NCBI GenBank assembly: GCA_030616475.1
Contig: JAUWXF010000019.1
Span: 1 to 36,782, forward strand
Length of the DNA: 36,782 nucleotides
DNA from: Desulfobacterales bacterium
GTDB lineage: Bacteria > Desulfobacterota > Desulfobacteria > Desulfobacterales > C00003060
Direction of reading: 5' to 3'
Part shown: positions 23,313 to 31,823 of the stretch, in pieces
Position numbering within the stretch: position 1 is the first letter of the stretch
Layout: each line of letters opens with the position of its first letter
Position numbers and translations under genes: made by a program
Notes under the pieces: model-generated
The model's database searches: none
Seen by the model: the letters and a program-made list of their open reading frames with translations, nothing else
What the model was told of the DNA's origin: nothing

Positions 23313-25068
23313 TGTTGTTTCCTGTTGTTTCCTTGCCGGCCACTACATCCACGATTGGAGGCCGGCTGTGGGGATGAAATGTTCCGGCTTTGAGACGTTT
23401 AAAATAATTGTCCAGAGCTTTCACGGCCAGGTGTCCCATCGTGAGCACGATCAGCATGTTGGCCCATAACATCCACCCCGTGCCAAAATCGGCCAGGGCG
23501 CCCAGTTCGGTATTGTTTTTCACTAGAAAAGCGCCCACCACAGCCAGAAGAAGGAATAGAAGTTTGTAAGGCAAAACAGATCTTTTGCCAAACATGTATA
23601 CCATGCCCTGCTCACCATAGTAACTCCACGAGATCATTGTCGAGACGGCAAACAACCACGCGGCAAGCGTAACCAGCCACTTGCCAAGTCCGGGGAAGGC
23701 GCGGTCAAAGGCATGACCCGTGAGGGTGGCGCCAGCAAAGTTGCGAAAGACGCCTTTAACGGGTTGGCCCTCTGTGTCAAGGACCCACCGGGCGCCGACA
23801 GGTATTTCTTCCCATTCTATCGTTTGGGGTCTTCCAAGATCATCGCCCTGAATGGTTCCGTATATCCTGATACGTTTCCATTGCCCTTCTTGATCAGCGG
23901 GTTTGCTCAGCAGGAAAAATACCTGTGTGTTAACTTTCCAGCTTTCGCCTACCGGGAGTTCGGGCAAGGCGCTCACTTGGTCCGGCGCGACCAGCGCGAC
24001 CTTGCCGTCCTTTTCCACAAGCTCAACTTCACCGGCCATCTCCCCGGCTGGTCCACGGTTCCATGTGCCAGTGGAAATGATGACCAAAGCAGTCAGGGTG
24101 CATATGCAAAGCGTGTCAATAAACGGGCCCATTCCGCCTACGATTCCTTCCCGAGCCGGTTCATTTGTTTTCGCCGCGGCATGCGCTATGGGCGCGGAAC
24201 CCAGGCCCGCTTCGTTTGAGAATAACGCCCGTTTCATGCCCTGGGCGAAAACAAATCCGAATGTTCCACCCAGAAAGGCGCCCGCAGCCTCCGTCTTCCC
24301 TAAGGCACACTTGAAAATCAGCGCTAACATGGCTGGAATTTCCTGCACGTTCAAAGCCAAAACTGCCAATCCGGAAAGCAGATAAAGAATACACATGACA
24401 GGAACAAGCCTGGCGGCCACCTGGCCAATCCGTTTGATCCCTCCGACGATTACCAAGCCGACCAGAATGGCTAGAACAACGCCGGTTGCTATTTTCGGAA
24501 CCCCGAAATAATTGAACGTCAAGTCAGCCACATTCCAGGTCTGGAACATATTACCCCCCGCCATGGTCATGATCAGCAGTGTGATACAGAAAATGACCCC
24601 GATGGTTTTCGCTACCACCGAACTGAATCCGCCTTTGGCTCCGAGGGTCTTGTCAATGACCCACATAGCCCCGCCGTGCGGATCATCCGGGTCATCGGTA
24701 TTACGGTATAACATGGCCAGGGTGATCTCCACGGATTTGAGCGCCATACCGAGAAAACCAACAATCCACATCCAGAACAGCGCACCGGGACCCCCTAGAG
24801 CTATTGCTACGGCTACACCGCCGATGTTGCCCAAGCCAATGGTGGCGGACAGGGCGGCCGAAAGAGCCTGGAAATGGTTGATGGCGCCCGGATCATCAGG
24901 ATCGTCATATATGCCGCGGGTGACGGCAACCCCATGGGTGAGGACTTTGAACTGTGAGAACTTGGCCCACACCGTAAAAAGTATGCCCGCCCCGAGCAGA
25001 ATATAAAGCGTCCAGGCCCCCCACAGAAAGCCATTGATGTAACCGATCGTTTCCATTAACCGTTCCAT
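23296..25068 (-). CDS. Alanine/glycine:cation symporter (AGCS family) with large inserted domain
   Basis: Sodium-coupled amino-acid uptake permease of the inner membrane. Signatures include GIYDDPDDPGAINHFQALSA, ATIGLGNIGGVAVAI, GPGALFWMWIVGFLGMALK, and FSNEAGLGSAPIAHAAAKT with the following EPAREG. The usual length is 440-500; here 590, because about 110 hydrophilic residues (about 333-450, EVELVEKDGKVALVAPDQ...) are inserted before the GHAFDRAFPGLGKWL segment, probably an extracytoplasmic domain. The start has GAGGAG ten bases upstream. The stop codon TAA and the last codons (RDVHN) are supplied by the RAYT-flanking repeat, so the original C-terminus may be slightly shortened. Confidence 0.93.
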   Translation of the reverse strand: MERLMETIGYINGFLWGAWTLYILLGAGILFTVWAKFSQFKVLTHGVAVTRGIYDDPDDPGAINHFQALSAALSATIGLGNIGGVAVAIALGGPGALFWMWIVGFLGMALKSVEITLAMLYRNTDDPDDPHGGAMWVIDKTLGAKGGFSSVVAKTIGVIFCITLLIMTMAGGNMFQTWNVADLTFNYFGVPKIATGVVLAILVGLVIVGGIKRIGQVAARLVPVMCILYLLSGLAVLALNVQEIPAMLALIFKCALGKTEAAGAFLGGTFGFVFAQGMKRALFSNEAGLGSAPIAHAAAKTNEPAREGIVGGMGPFIDTLCICTLTALVIISTGTWNRGPAGEMAGEVELVEKDGKVALVAPDQVSALPELPVGESWKVNTQVFFLLSKPADQEGQWKRIRIYGTIQGDDLGRPQTIEWEEIPVGARWVLDTEGQPVKGVFRNFAGATLTGHAFDRAFPGLGKWLVTLAAWLFAVSTMISWSYYGEQGMVYMFGKRSVLPYKLLFLLLAVVGAFLVKNNTELGALADFGTGWMLWANMLIVLTMGHLAVKALDNYFKRLKAGTFHPHSRPPIVDVVAGKETTGNNRDVHN

Positions 25069-25225
25069 TGCGAGACAACTCCTCTCTCTTGTATGATTGT
25101 GCGATAAGAAGTCCTTCGAACGTGAAACTTATGCCTAATCCAATCCAAAAACGCAAGCAGCAAGACTCATAGCGTTCAGATCGAGGCACAGGATCGCCAA
25201 AACTTATCCCATATGTTGAACCATT

Positions 25226-25318
25226 AAGCTCTCTTATGGTCGGCGGAAACCCGTGCTTTGCATTGAAATCGACGAGGAACTTCAATACCTGCTCTTGCTT
25301 GCTTAATAGCTCTTCCAT
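25226..25318 (-). pseudogene. lexA-like N-terminal stub
   Basis: The first 31 codons read MEELLSKQEQVLKFLVDFNA and then KHGFPPTIREL, the start of the winged-helix DNA-binding domain of LexA (compare LT.RQ.eiLdFI...i...GyPPSvREI). Resemblance ends abruptly after REL, before the recognition helix, and the frame runs on into sequence upstream of and inside the AGCS gene. It is a truncated remnant. Confidence 0.65.
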
Positions 25319-25606
25319 TCAGAGTAGACTTTATACATGTGAAGGATGGCTTGCATCAAAGAAAAAAAGGCAGAAACCAGCTGGACGGGAATAGGCTTAA
25401 GGCAGGCTTCTGGGGACTTTTTGCAGAGGAGTCGTCGTATAGTGTGGATATTTGTGATTCTTGGGCTAACAAGGCAAATGGGGCCGACCGCTAACCCGCG
25501 TCGTCAAAATTTGAAGTAGGACGGGATAACGTACATAAGTATAAGTTTATATCGGCAACCGCTAGGCCGGCCGCAGCCTATATCCCCAACTAGAAGTGAC
25601 TTGTTA

Positions 25607-25963
25607 CTACGGATTTCTTGGATCACTCGATTGAGTTTTGTCTCCATGATTATCATCCCTCTCGGCAGCGCCATGCAATTGCCTTAAGACGTCTTCAAGA
25701 ATAGGCAAAAGATGTCGATCTCTGGGGTCCTTGGAGAGTCGTTTCAGCGCAACCAGGGTCTCGAGTTTCAGAATCCGAATTCTGTGTCCGCGGAAATCGA
25801 TTTCTTCTGCGTCTGCCATCAACTCATCGTAGCCTCGGCCCTGCTCGATAACTCCCAGCACATCGAGAGGTCCGAGTCGGGTGGCAAACAAAGCGTGCCC
25901 GGGGCCTAACAGGTCACGTTCGTCCCCAAGCTTTCCAAACTTTCCTACAGTCCGTTCTGTCAT
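25607..25963 (-). CDS. C-terminal part of a nucleotidyltransferase-like protein
   Basis: At 118 residues the protein resembles the C-terminal half of small nucleotidyltransferase-fold proteins (TRLGPLDVLGVIEQGRGYDEL, then ...EIDFRGHRIRILKLETLVALK..KDPRDRHLLPILEDVL). In full-length members an NTase core with GG/GS and D-x-D precedes this; here it is missing, so either the protein is a shortened partner or the gene lost its 5' part. The ATG overlaps the stop of the upstream 413-residue gene (ATGA), indicating translational coupling. Confidence 0.5.
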   Translation of the reverse strand: MTERTVGKFGKLGDERDLLGPGHALFATRLGPLDVLGVIEQGRGYDELMADAEEIDFRGHRIRILKLETLVALKRLSKDPRDRHLLPILEDVLRQLHGAAERDDNHGDKTQSSDPRNP

Positions 25964-27201
25964 AGCTGCCTGCTTTGTTGATTCAGGCCAAGTTCTTGAC
26001 CGAGGACCTTGGTGAGAAACCGCCCCTCGAAGACCTCACCCGCAACCAGTTTGCGGATGCGCTCAAAGGTTTCGGTCTTGCGCCCAGCATTTTCAGCAGC
26101 TTTCATGGTGTGGTTGTAAGCCGACCACACGTCCATGCCGGTGACCTCGTATCCGTAACCTTCAACCAGCCACCTAAGCGCTGCCATGCCAGCCTCGATG
26201 GCAAATCGAGGCTCTCTTGCCGCCATGTCCCGTGCAGCCCGGGTGAGAGTTTTGGGGTCGCAGGGTGTCCGGTTGGCGAGTTCGATAGCCTGGCTGTAGA
26301 GCTCCACAGACTTGGCCGCGGCAAACCACTTGCCTTCCTCCCCTGGAGTACCGGCTACGAGATCACGCAGGATATCGCTCGCCTCCTTGTGTGGGTATTT
26401 CTTGGCGATGGTGCGAAACGTCGCAAGATAGGTCGTCTTCTGATTGGCCTCGATAGCGTAGCGGCTGTAGGCTTCTTCGACCATGCCGCTTGACAGCAGG
26501 ATTTCTTCGCAGGCGAGGGCGATAGCAATGGAGCTATCGTTAAGACCACGGGAGTCTTCGGCATAACGAATAGCTTCGGCTTTCTTGCCCACGGCAGCCA
26601 GTGCTTTCACTCCCCACTCTCGATAGTGCCAGGATTTGTAAGGCGCGAGATCTATCAACTCGAGGATTTCGTCATTCCGCTCAGCCCTGAGCAAAGCGCT
26701 CAAGCAGGCTGTTGTGCCCTTGAAATAGCCGTGAAGCTCTGGATCTGGACTCCACGCCATCCGTAAGGTGCCGACAAATTGGTCTGCCCATCGCGAGGCA
26801 CACTCAGGTGTCACGCAGAGATCTCCCCAGTAATCGGTAAGATTCTCAATGTAGGGCATCTCGTCCTCTTGAACAGCGTCCCAAAGGCGCTCCAGCCATT
26901 TGCCGCGCAAATCATCATCAGCCGGTGCTTTGGCGATGACAGGCACCATTGCATCGATGGCGTTATTGACCGCCGTGCCGATGGCGCCAGAGGAACTGTC
27001 CACATGCTCAAGTGCCGGCGACAGTTTTTCCAGCAATAACACCGCGCCTTCAGCGCCCAGAATCGGCTCTTTACGCGCCACCTTCTTGATTTCGGACACA
27101 GCCTCCTTGATTCGCTTTATGGCCGGCTGCGAACGCCAACCGAAGGCGTGTCGCCTAAAGCGGGCGCGGAAGGTCCATTTGTGAGTGCTACGGGGGCGCA
27201 T
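25960..27201 (-). CDS. Helical-repeat protein of unknown function, 413 aa
   Basis: I recall similar unnamed proteins in Proteobacteria starting with the same basic N-terminus (STHKWTFRARFRRHAFGWRSQ). The rest is a string of amphipathic helical pairs like TPR or HEAT repeats (for example YREWGVKALAAVGKKAEAIRYAE, EEILLSSGMVEEAYSRYAIE). No catalytic motif is seen. GC content is higher than that of the genes on either side, suggesting transfer. It is translationally coupled to the nucleotidyltransferase-like gene, so the pair probably works together, perhaps in defence or RNA metabolism; that role is a guess. Confidence 0.7.
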   Translation of the reverse strand: MRPRSTHKWTFRARFRRHAFGWRSQPAIKRIKEAVSEIKKVARKEPILGAEGAVLLLEKLSPALEHVDSSSGAIGTAVNNAIDAMVPVIAKAPADDDLRGKWLERLWDAVQEDEMPYIENLTDYWGDLCVTPECASRWADQFVGTLRMAWSPDPELHGYFKGTTACLSALLRAERNDEILELIDLAPYKSWHYREWGVKALAAVGKKAEAIRYAEDSRGLNDSSIAIALACEEILLSSGMVEEAYSRYAIEANQKTTYLATFRTIAKKYPHKEASDILRDLVAGTPGEEGKWFAAAKSVELYSQAIELANRTPCDPKTLTRAARDMAAREPRFAIEAGMAALRWLVEGYGYEVTGMDVWSAYNHTMKAAENAGRKTETFERIRKLVAGEVFEGRFLTKVLGQELGLNQQSRQL

Positions 27202-27280
27202 TATTCCTATCCTTTGGCACTGAAGTCACCTGCCATCTTTGAACTCAAGGCTAGTAATTTATTTCGGCTATTGGTAGCTA

Positions 27281-27361
27281 GGGGACATACTTTACATTTG
27301 AAGTTCATTCCTTCTGTTTCCTGATTGAGCAACCTTAACTTTAAAACTTAAGAACGTCCCC
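27281..27361. repeat. Head-to-head pair of G-headed REP-like words
   Basis: GGGGACATACTTTACATTTG begins at 27281 and ACGTCCCC ends at 27361, so two G-rich heads face outward around AT-rich arms. The right unit, complement GGGGACGTTCTTAAGTTTTA, shares GGGACGTTC with the RAYT-flanking repeats. This resembles a BIME (paired REP). Confidence 0.5.
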
Positions 27362-27414
27362 GACCAGTCCCCTCCTGATAAGCAATTCTGCCTGCCTGAA
27401 AAACACTGTGTCCT

Positions 27415-27948
27415 TCATCCGGCAACCTCTTCATGACTTCTCGGGACAGTGATATGATATTTTCTGTCGAACCTCCCGTTCGGCACAATCATTCGCTTTC
27501 CTTCTCCGAAATCGATTCTCGCCAGATCAAGCTGCGATACCCACGGATGCTCGTGCTTTTCCGCCATATACATGAAGAGCCTCTTGACCTTGACGGACCG
27601 ACACGTTGCGAGCAGACTCTGAACCGTTTCTGACCGCAGACTGACAAGATTTTCCAAGATCAGAGCAGCTTCCTCAAAGCCGATTCTTCCAGGGACAAGA
27701 TGCAGCATTTCCATGGCGGCTCTTTCAGGCGACGATATCCTTATAGAAAACCCCTTCTCTCTGAACTCTGAAAAGCCGCGTTGACTCTTCACCGGGAATA
27801 GATTGGTCCGCGTCATAATGATATCGACACCAAGACGCTCCCCTTTAAACCAGGCCGGCAATGCCTGCCCCGGCGTTGCGTATAAAAATATCCTGTTTTG
27901 TTTCGTCGGCAGATAATGAGCATACCCCCTATTCCTAGGATGATAATT
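27415..27948 (-). pseudogene. AbiEi-family antitoxin/regulator remnant
   Basis: Homology to the C-terminal part of AbiEi_3-type proteins runs from 27948 (NYHPRNRGYAHYLPTKQNRI, then FLYATPGQALPAWFKGERLG) through ISSPERAAMEMLHLVPG, CRSVKVKRLFMYMAE...HPW and GEGKRMIVPNGRFDRKYHITVP. A TGA stop at 27949-27951 and missing sequence remove the N-terminal winged helix. The longest ATG/TTG-initiated frame gives only 148 residues against about 250 expected. No toxin partner is adjacent, so it is a decayed half of a type IV toxin-antitoxin pair, different from the intact one at 35 kb. Confidence 0.75.
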
Positions 27949-28090
27949 TCAGCCCGAAAAATGCCATTCTAAGACCTTGTTGAGCACGAATTATAACCTT
28001 TTCTTTTCAATGTCATCTAGATGAGATGGCCTGCCACCCACATGTACCATCTAAATGGCCGAATGAACTAATGTCCAAGGGGTCGCCATT

Positions 28091-28209
28091 TAGCTTTGCT
28101 GGTTTCAGTTTGAGGTTCCATGGGGCCGCTACAACGCTCAATTGCTCCTTCTACTTTTTTTGCCGTCATGAACCGGCTCTTACAGGATTACTTAGAAACT
28201 GGAAAACTA
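28091..28209 (+). repeat. Fold-back dispersed repeat, copy A
   Basis: It starts TAGCTTTGCTGGTTTCAG and ends CTTAGAAACTGGAAAACTA, with the inner pair GGTTCCATG / (C/G)TCATGAACC. The right flank is AAGATGTCCCCAAACTTCC as at copy C. It is the most diverged of the full copies. Confidence 0.8.
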
Positions 28210-28330
28210 AAGATGTCCCCAAACTTCCACAGCTTGATGTTCCTCTAAAAGAGTCTCCACCAGGCCAGCTTCAGTCCCCAGGAAGAGGAACGAAGAGGAG
28301 GGACATCCTGTGTTCCTCCTCCCCGTTTCT

Positions 28331-28354
28331 GTCAAGAACGTAGACCCCGTGACC
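28331..28354. repeat. Short dispersed word GTCAAGAACGTAGACCCC
   Basis: About 18 of 24 bases match the word at 29051-29074 (GTCAAGAGTGTAGACGCGAC). It lies just beyond the stop of the flavin reductase gene. Confidence 0.5.
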
Positions 28355-28371
28355 TCACGTTCCACTCCCCC

Positions 28372-28920
28372 CTAAATCGTGACGATTTTTCCTGGCACGC
28401 AGAAGTCCTTGCCTCCCAGGTGATGCAGCGTTTGAGCCTCCTCTTTTTCAACTCTGAGCCGTTCCTCAAAAACCCCCGGCTTAGCCCATACCGCAAGCAC
28501 CTCCCCCACCATGATGCTGTGGTCTCCGGCAATCGGATTAGACTCCAACCTGCACTCAATTGCACCGAGACATTCGCCGATCAGTGGTGCCTCAATGTGC
28601 TTGCCGACAACAGGGGTAAGGCCGCACAGGGCGAATTTGTCCTTCGTTCTTCCGGACTTTGTCCCACAACACCACATCTCTTTGAGTAGTTTACTATTGG
28701 GGACATTTATCGCAAATTCCTTGCCTTGGAGAATCAACTCATGGGAGAATCGCTTCAGCCCAATGGACACGGCGACCATAGGAGGCTTGTGACTTGCCGG
28801 CATGCACCAGGCAGCGGTCATAATGTTCGCCTTTTCTTGATATTTTGAGGTTACAAGGACGGTTGGACCATGGTTAATAAGTTGATTAGCCCTTTCAACT
28901 GGAAGTTCCGTAAATGTCAT
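28372..28920 (-). CDS. Flavin reductase / flavoredoxin-like FMN-binding protein
   Basis: Flavin reductase-like domain (PF01613), 182 residues, as in flavoredoxins of sulfate reducers, which bind FMN and pass electrons. Recognisable blocks are VLVTSKYQEKANIMTAAWCM (T.....ANimt..w), PPMVAVSIGLKRFSHELILQ, KEFAINVPN and ECLGAIECRL. Residues CCGTKSGRTKDKF contain the family's G..SGR..DKf stretch. GGGGAGGAG seven bases before the ATG is a strong ribosome binding site. It stands alone between repeat-rich gaps. Confidence 0.9.
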   Translation of the reverse strand: MTFTELPVERANQLINHGPTVLVTSKYQEKANIMTAAWCMPASHKPPMVAVSIGLKRFSHELILQGKEFAINVPNSKLLKEMWCCGTKSGRTKDKFALCGLTPVVGKHIEAPLIGECLGAIECRLESNPIAGDHSIMVGEVLAVWAKPGVFEERLRVEKEEAQTLHHLGGKDFCVPGKIVTI

Positions 28921-29040
28921 AAGAAAATCTCCTCCCCAAAAGATGGACTTTAGTCATTCTTCAAACTTGTTCGACATACTTACAATGCCGAATGTCAAAA
29001 AGTCACGGACGTCCCGGGCTTCCCCCATCTTCTTTAACAG

Positions 29041-29850
29041 TTGTTTTTTTGTCAAGAGTGTAGACGCGACCCCCTTGTTTTTTTAGAAGCCCTCAGACGG
29101 CTTGGCACTCAGAAGCCAGAAAGCGCCGCTAGTAAGCTGCAGGAATATGCTGCACGGGTCCTCAATACTGCCGACGAGTATGTCGGTACTCTGCAGCTTT
29201 CGCTGGCTCAACACGTCAAACATTACCGGTGTCTTCAAGAAAATGTTGAGCAGTCGGAAAAGGAAATTGCCTTTTGGTTGGCGCAAACACAAGGCGCATT
29301 TCTGACAAGCGTCCGGGGCATTGGTATTGTTCTGGCTGCCGGAGTAACCGCAGAAGTCGGGAACCCATATGATCAGAAGCCATTAAACAATTTGGTTTCA
29401 TATTCTGGAATTATCCCTCGGGTCAAACAAAGCGGTGGCCCTGAAGGCGAAACCTATACCAGGCCAGTTGCAAAGCGCTGCAATCGTATTCTCAAAGACT
29501 ATGTGGTTCAGTCGGCTTCACACTTGGGTTTACATGGACCCGAGGATTTGATGCTCGACTACAAACGTCGTGATGCAGCAGGACAACATGCTGACTTTGG
29601 TATTGCGCGTCGGTATCTGCGTATGGCCATGTGCTTGATGCGAACGTCACAAACCTATCTTCCCCGACACCTGCGACAACCAAGAGTCAAACTACAAGAG
29701 CGGGCCGGTTACTACTTAATGACTTGGCCTTACCTACGGGACAAATGGCAGAAACTCGGCGCACTCGAAGCCGCCTTTGTAAAAGATCGGCCTTTGGGCC
29801 AATGGCGAAATATGATTCAGGATCTCTATGAGATAAAACTCAAAGTCTAA
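29041..29850 (+). pseudogene. IS110-family transposase remnant, catalytic N-terminus missing
   Basis: Homology begins near 29083 (FLEALRRLGTQKP) and covers the coiled middle and the Transposase_20 domain: SVRGIGIVLAAGVTAEVGNP, LVSYSGIIPRVKQSGG, CNRILKDYVVQSASHL, RRYLRMAMCLMRTSQTY. The N-terminal RuvC-like DEDD domain (about 120-150 residues) is gone. The break coincides with a short dispersed word at 29051-29074. The piece cannot be an active recombinase. The downstream flank may keep the element's structured RNA. Confidence 0.82.
29051..29074. repeat. Short dispersed word GTCAAGAGTGTAGACGCGAC
   Basis: Complement GTCGCGTCTACACTCTTGAC. The same family as 28331-28354, placed at the cut end of the IS110 remnant. 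Confidence 0.5.
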
Positions 29851-29902
29851 GTCCAAACTTAAGCTGGACTTAACCTTTGCGGTTACAGGTTTTCGAGGCT
29901 AC

Positions 29903-29997
29903 GGCGGACAGGATGGCTATGTTGAGGGTGTCGCGGTGCTCCACACATAGATGGATGTCATCGACGACTCGGGTCAGAATGCCTTACCCTGTCCGCC
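29903..29997 (+). ncRNA. Candidate structured RNA downstream of the IS110 transposase
   Basis: GGCGGACAGG (29903-29912) pairs perfectly with CCTGTCCGCC (29988-29997). Inside, CTATGT (29917-29922) pairs with ACATAG (29945-29950). IS110-family elements express a bridge RNA from a non-coding end, which in the IS1111 group lies downstream of the transposase, so this could be its remnant. The strand and ends are inferred. Confidence 0.35.
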
Positions 29998-30136
29998 CGA
30001 ACTAAATTATGGCTCTAAGGTACTCTGATCCTGGAACAATCCCAGAGATCTTGTCACACCAGGCTGCCAAAGTCGGGCACTATGGGCAGGGTTGGCCACC
30101 GGCTACGCCGAACCTTGAGAGCCCAAGATCGTGATC

Positions 30137-30180
30137 GTTGAGTCCGGTCTCCATAATGCTCGAAAAAAACCGGACTCAAC
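30137..30180. repeat. Perfect 12-bp hairpin
   Basis: GTTGAGTCCGGT (30137-30148) and ACCGGACTCAAC (30169-30180), with a 20-base loop containing A7. Possible subterminal repeat or terminator of the IS110 element. Confidence 0.7.
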
Positions 30181-30328
30181 CGGCACAGGGGGAGTGTTGT
30201 CTCAAAAGAAGCTGATTTTTCTGCTTGACTTCTTCTTGGTACTCTGACCCCTTTGTCTCCGACCCCTTTGTCTCCCCTACACCAACCCCATAGTTATTCA
30301 ACAAAGTCAACAACGTCCCCACCTCATC

Positions 30329-31714
30329 CTACAAAAGACCCTCCTCTCGTAATACCTGCAGTTTAAGTTGGCGTTTGTCATCGTTAGCTATGTAGATGGT
30401 CCGGGTTGGGAAGGCAAACTCGATGTCTTCTACCTTGAACCTGCGCATGATTTCAAGACATGTTTTTTGGAGCCAGCCTTGGTAGTCCCAGTAGTTGGGT
30501 GGGTGGTACCAAGCAATTACCAAAATATTGAGGCTCCAATCATTGAAGCCGTTGAAAAAGACCCGCGAAGGAAAATCCTCTTTCATTCCCTCATGATTCT
30601 CCAGGATTTCCTGAATAATTTGAACGGCCTTTTCCGCTTTCTCGGGCGGTGTATCGTAGGTAATCCCTATGTTCGTGAGCCACCGGATGTAAGGTCTTCG
30701 CCCAATGTTTTCCAATGCAGAATTGGCGATCTTTTCATTCGGAATGGAAACCAGGTGGCCATTTAGGGCCCGGATGCGGGAGCTTCTAAATCCAACCGAT
30801 TCGACAACACCATCATAGTTATCGACCACAATTCTTTCACCCACCTGAAAGGGCTTGTCGAAGAGGATGGTAAGAGTCCCAAAGAAGTTGGCAATAGACT
30901 CTCTGGCCGCCAGGGCTACTGCCAAACCGCCTATTCCCAGGGAGGCAAGCAGGGGACCAATCTTAACTCCTGTAAGGTTTTGAATAATAATTACACCACC
31001 AATCGCAACAATGAATATTCGAAGCGTTTTCCCCACGAGTGGAGCAAGGACATCATCGATGGTGCTTTCGGTGGAAGCTGCCCATCTTCTGAGTCGAACG
31101 TCGACGATGTCAACCAAACGGTAGATGAACCAAAGAATAGCGAAGGCTCCGGCGACATTGGCGGCTTTTCGTGCCACCAGGTAAACTAGATTAGTGCCCT
31201 CTGGAGTTTGGAAATGGATGAACAGCGGTGACAAAGCCCAATAGATTCCGTAAACCCAAACAAAAAGGGAAAGAGGCTTTGAGCTGGCTGTTAGAAGAAG
31301 ATTCCTCAATGGCACAACGGCCTCTTCAGGAGGGATGGGCCGTAGGCGTGCTCGGATCACCCATCGCAAAACACGTTCAACCAGCACCACTACGAAGACC
31401 AAGAACAAGCAAAAACTGAGCTTCAGCCATGTGATCCCTGAAAAAGCTCTTGTATTGATCCAGCTTCCCATGTGTGAGGAAGCTTTTTCAGTGAATCGAT
31501 CGATGCCTGCACTAATATTCTCTCCGGTTTGATCGATTCTTGTCTTTTCGGTGATGGCTCTCCCTTTTTCAGGTACAGACGGGGCTTGACTGCTAGCGTT
31601 GATCCCTCCTGCCTGTTTTTGAGTTTGGCCCAGGGCATTAGAAGGAGCATTCAACCATATAGTAACCACTAGCAGAAAAAGGCCCCAGAGAATACGGCTT
31701 GTTTTCATATGCAT
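30329..31714 (-). CDS. Small-conductance mechanosensitive channel (MscS family)
   Basis: Inner-membrane channel that opens under membrane tension. It has a signal peptide (about residues 1-30, ending near NALG), a polar N-terminal segment, four or five predicted helices, then the MscS pore and beta domain: ASLGIGGLAVALAARESIAN, FFGTLTILFDKPFQVGERIV, DGVVESVGFRSSRIRALNG and SIPNEKIANSALENIGRR. About 461 residues. AGGAGG lies inside the longest open frame, six bases before the ATG at 31714, so that start is preferred over 31735. It is followed after 30 bases by a GTCCCC repeat. Confidence 0.93.
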   Translation of the reverse strand: MHMKTSRILWGLFLLVVTIWLNAPSNALGQTQKQAGGINASSQAPSVPEKGRAITEKTRIDQTGENISAGIDRFTEKASSHMGSWINTRAFSGITWLKLSFCLFLVFVVVLVERVLRWVIRARLRPIPPEEAVVPLRNLLLTASSKPLSLFVWVYGIYWALSPLFIHFQTPEGTNLVYLVARKAANVAGAFAILWFIYRLVDIVDVRLRRWAASTESTIDDVLAPLVGKTLRIFIVAIGGVIIIQNLTGVKIGPLLASLGIGGLAVALAARESIANFFGTLTILFDKPFQVGERIVVDNYDGVVESVGFRSSRIRALNGHLVSIPNEKIANSALENIGRRPYIRWLTNIGITYDTPPEKAEKAVQIIQEILENHEGMKEDFPSRVFFNGFNDWSLNILVIAWYHPPNYWDYQGWLQKTCLEIMRRFKVEDIEFAFPTRTIYIANDDKRQLKLQVLREEGLL

Positions 31715-31823
31715 GTGCCACCTCCTTTCTTGCATATGTGGAACCCCGGCTGACCTTCATCCAAGTCGCACGATCTCAAAAGGGTTCCCGTAACGTTTAG
31801 CCGGGTATCCAACGTAAATGAAA

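Larger units (their letters stand above)
29851..30328. other. Non-coding flank of the IS110 remnant
   Basis: The 478 bases without a gene contain a long-range stem (29903-29997), a perfect 12-bp hairpin (30137-30180), and the tandem words GACCCCTTTGTCTCC (30246-30277). CAACAACGTCCCC lies at about 30309-30321, just before the mscS-type gene end. Confidence 0.6.

Noticed and set aside
23713-24385. Two long plus-strand ORFs (168 and 160 codons)
   Set aside because: They lie antisense to the AGCS symporter, resemble no family and have no ribosome binding site.
28026-28343. 105-codon plus-strand ORF
   Set aside because: Most of it is translated fold-back repeat copy A; similar short peptides appear at copies C and D only because the repeat is the same.
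29903-29997. Integron attC site
   Set aside because: The long palindrome is attC-like in size but lacks the GTTRRRY core and its complementary core at the ends, and no integrase is present.
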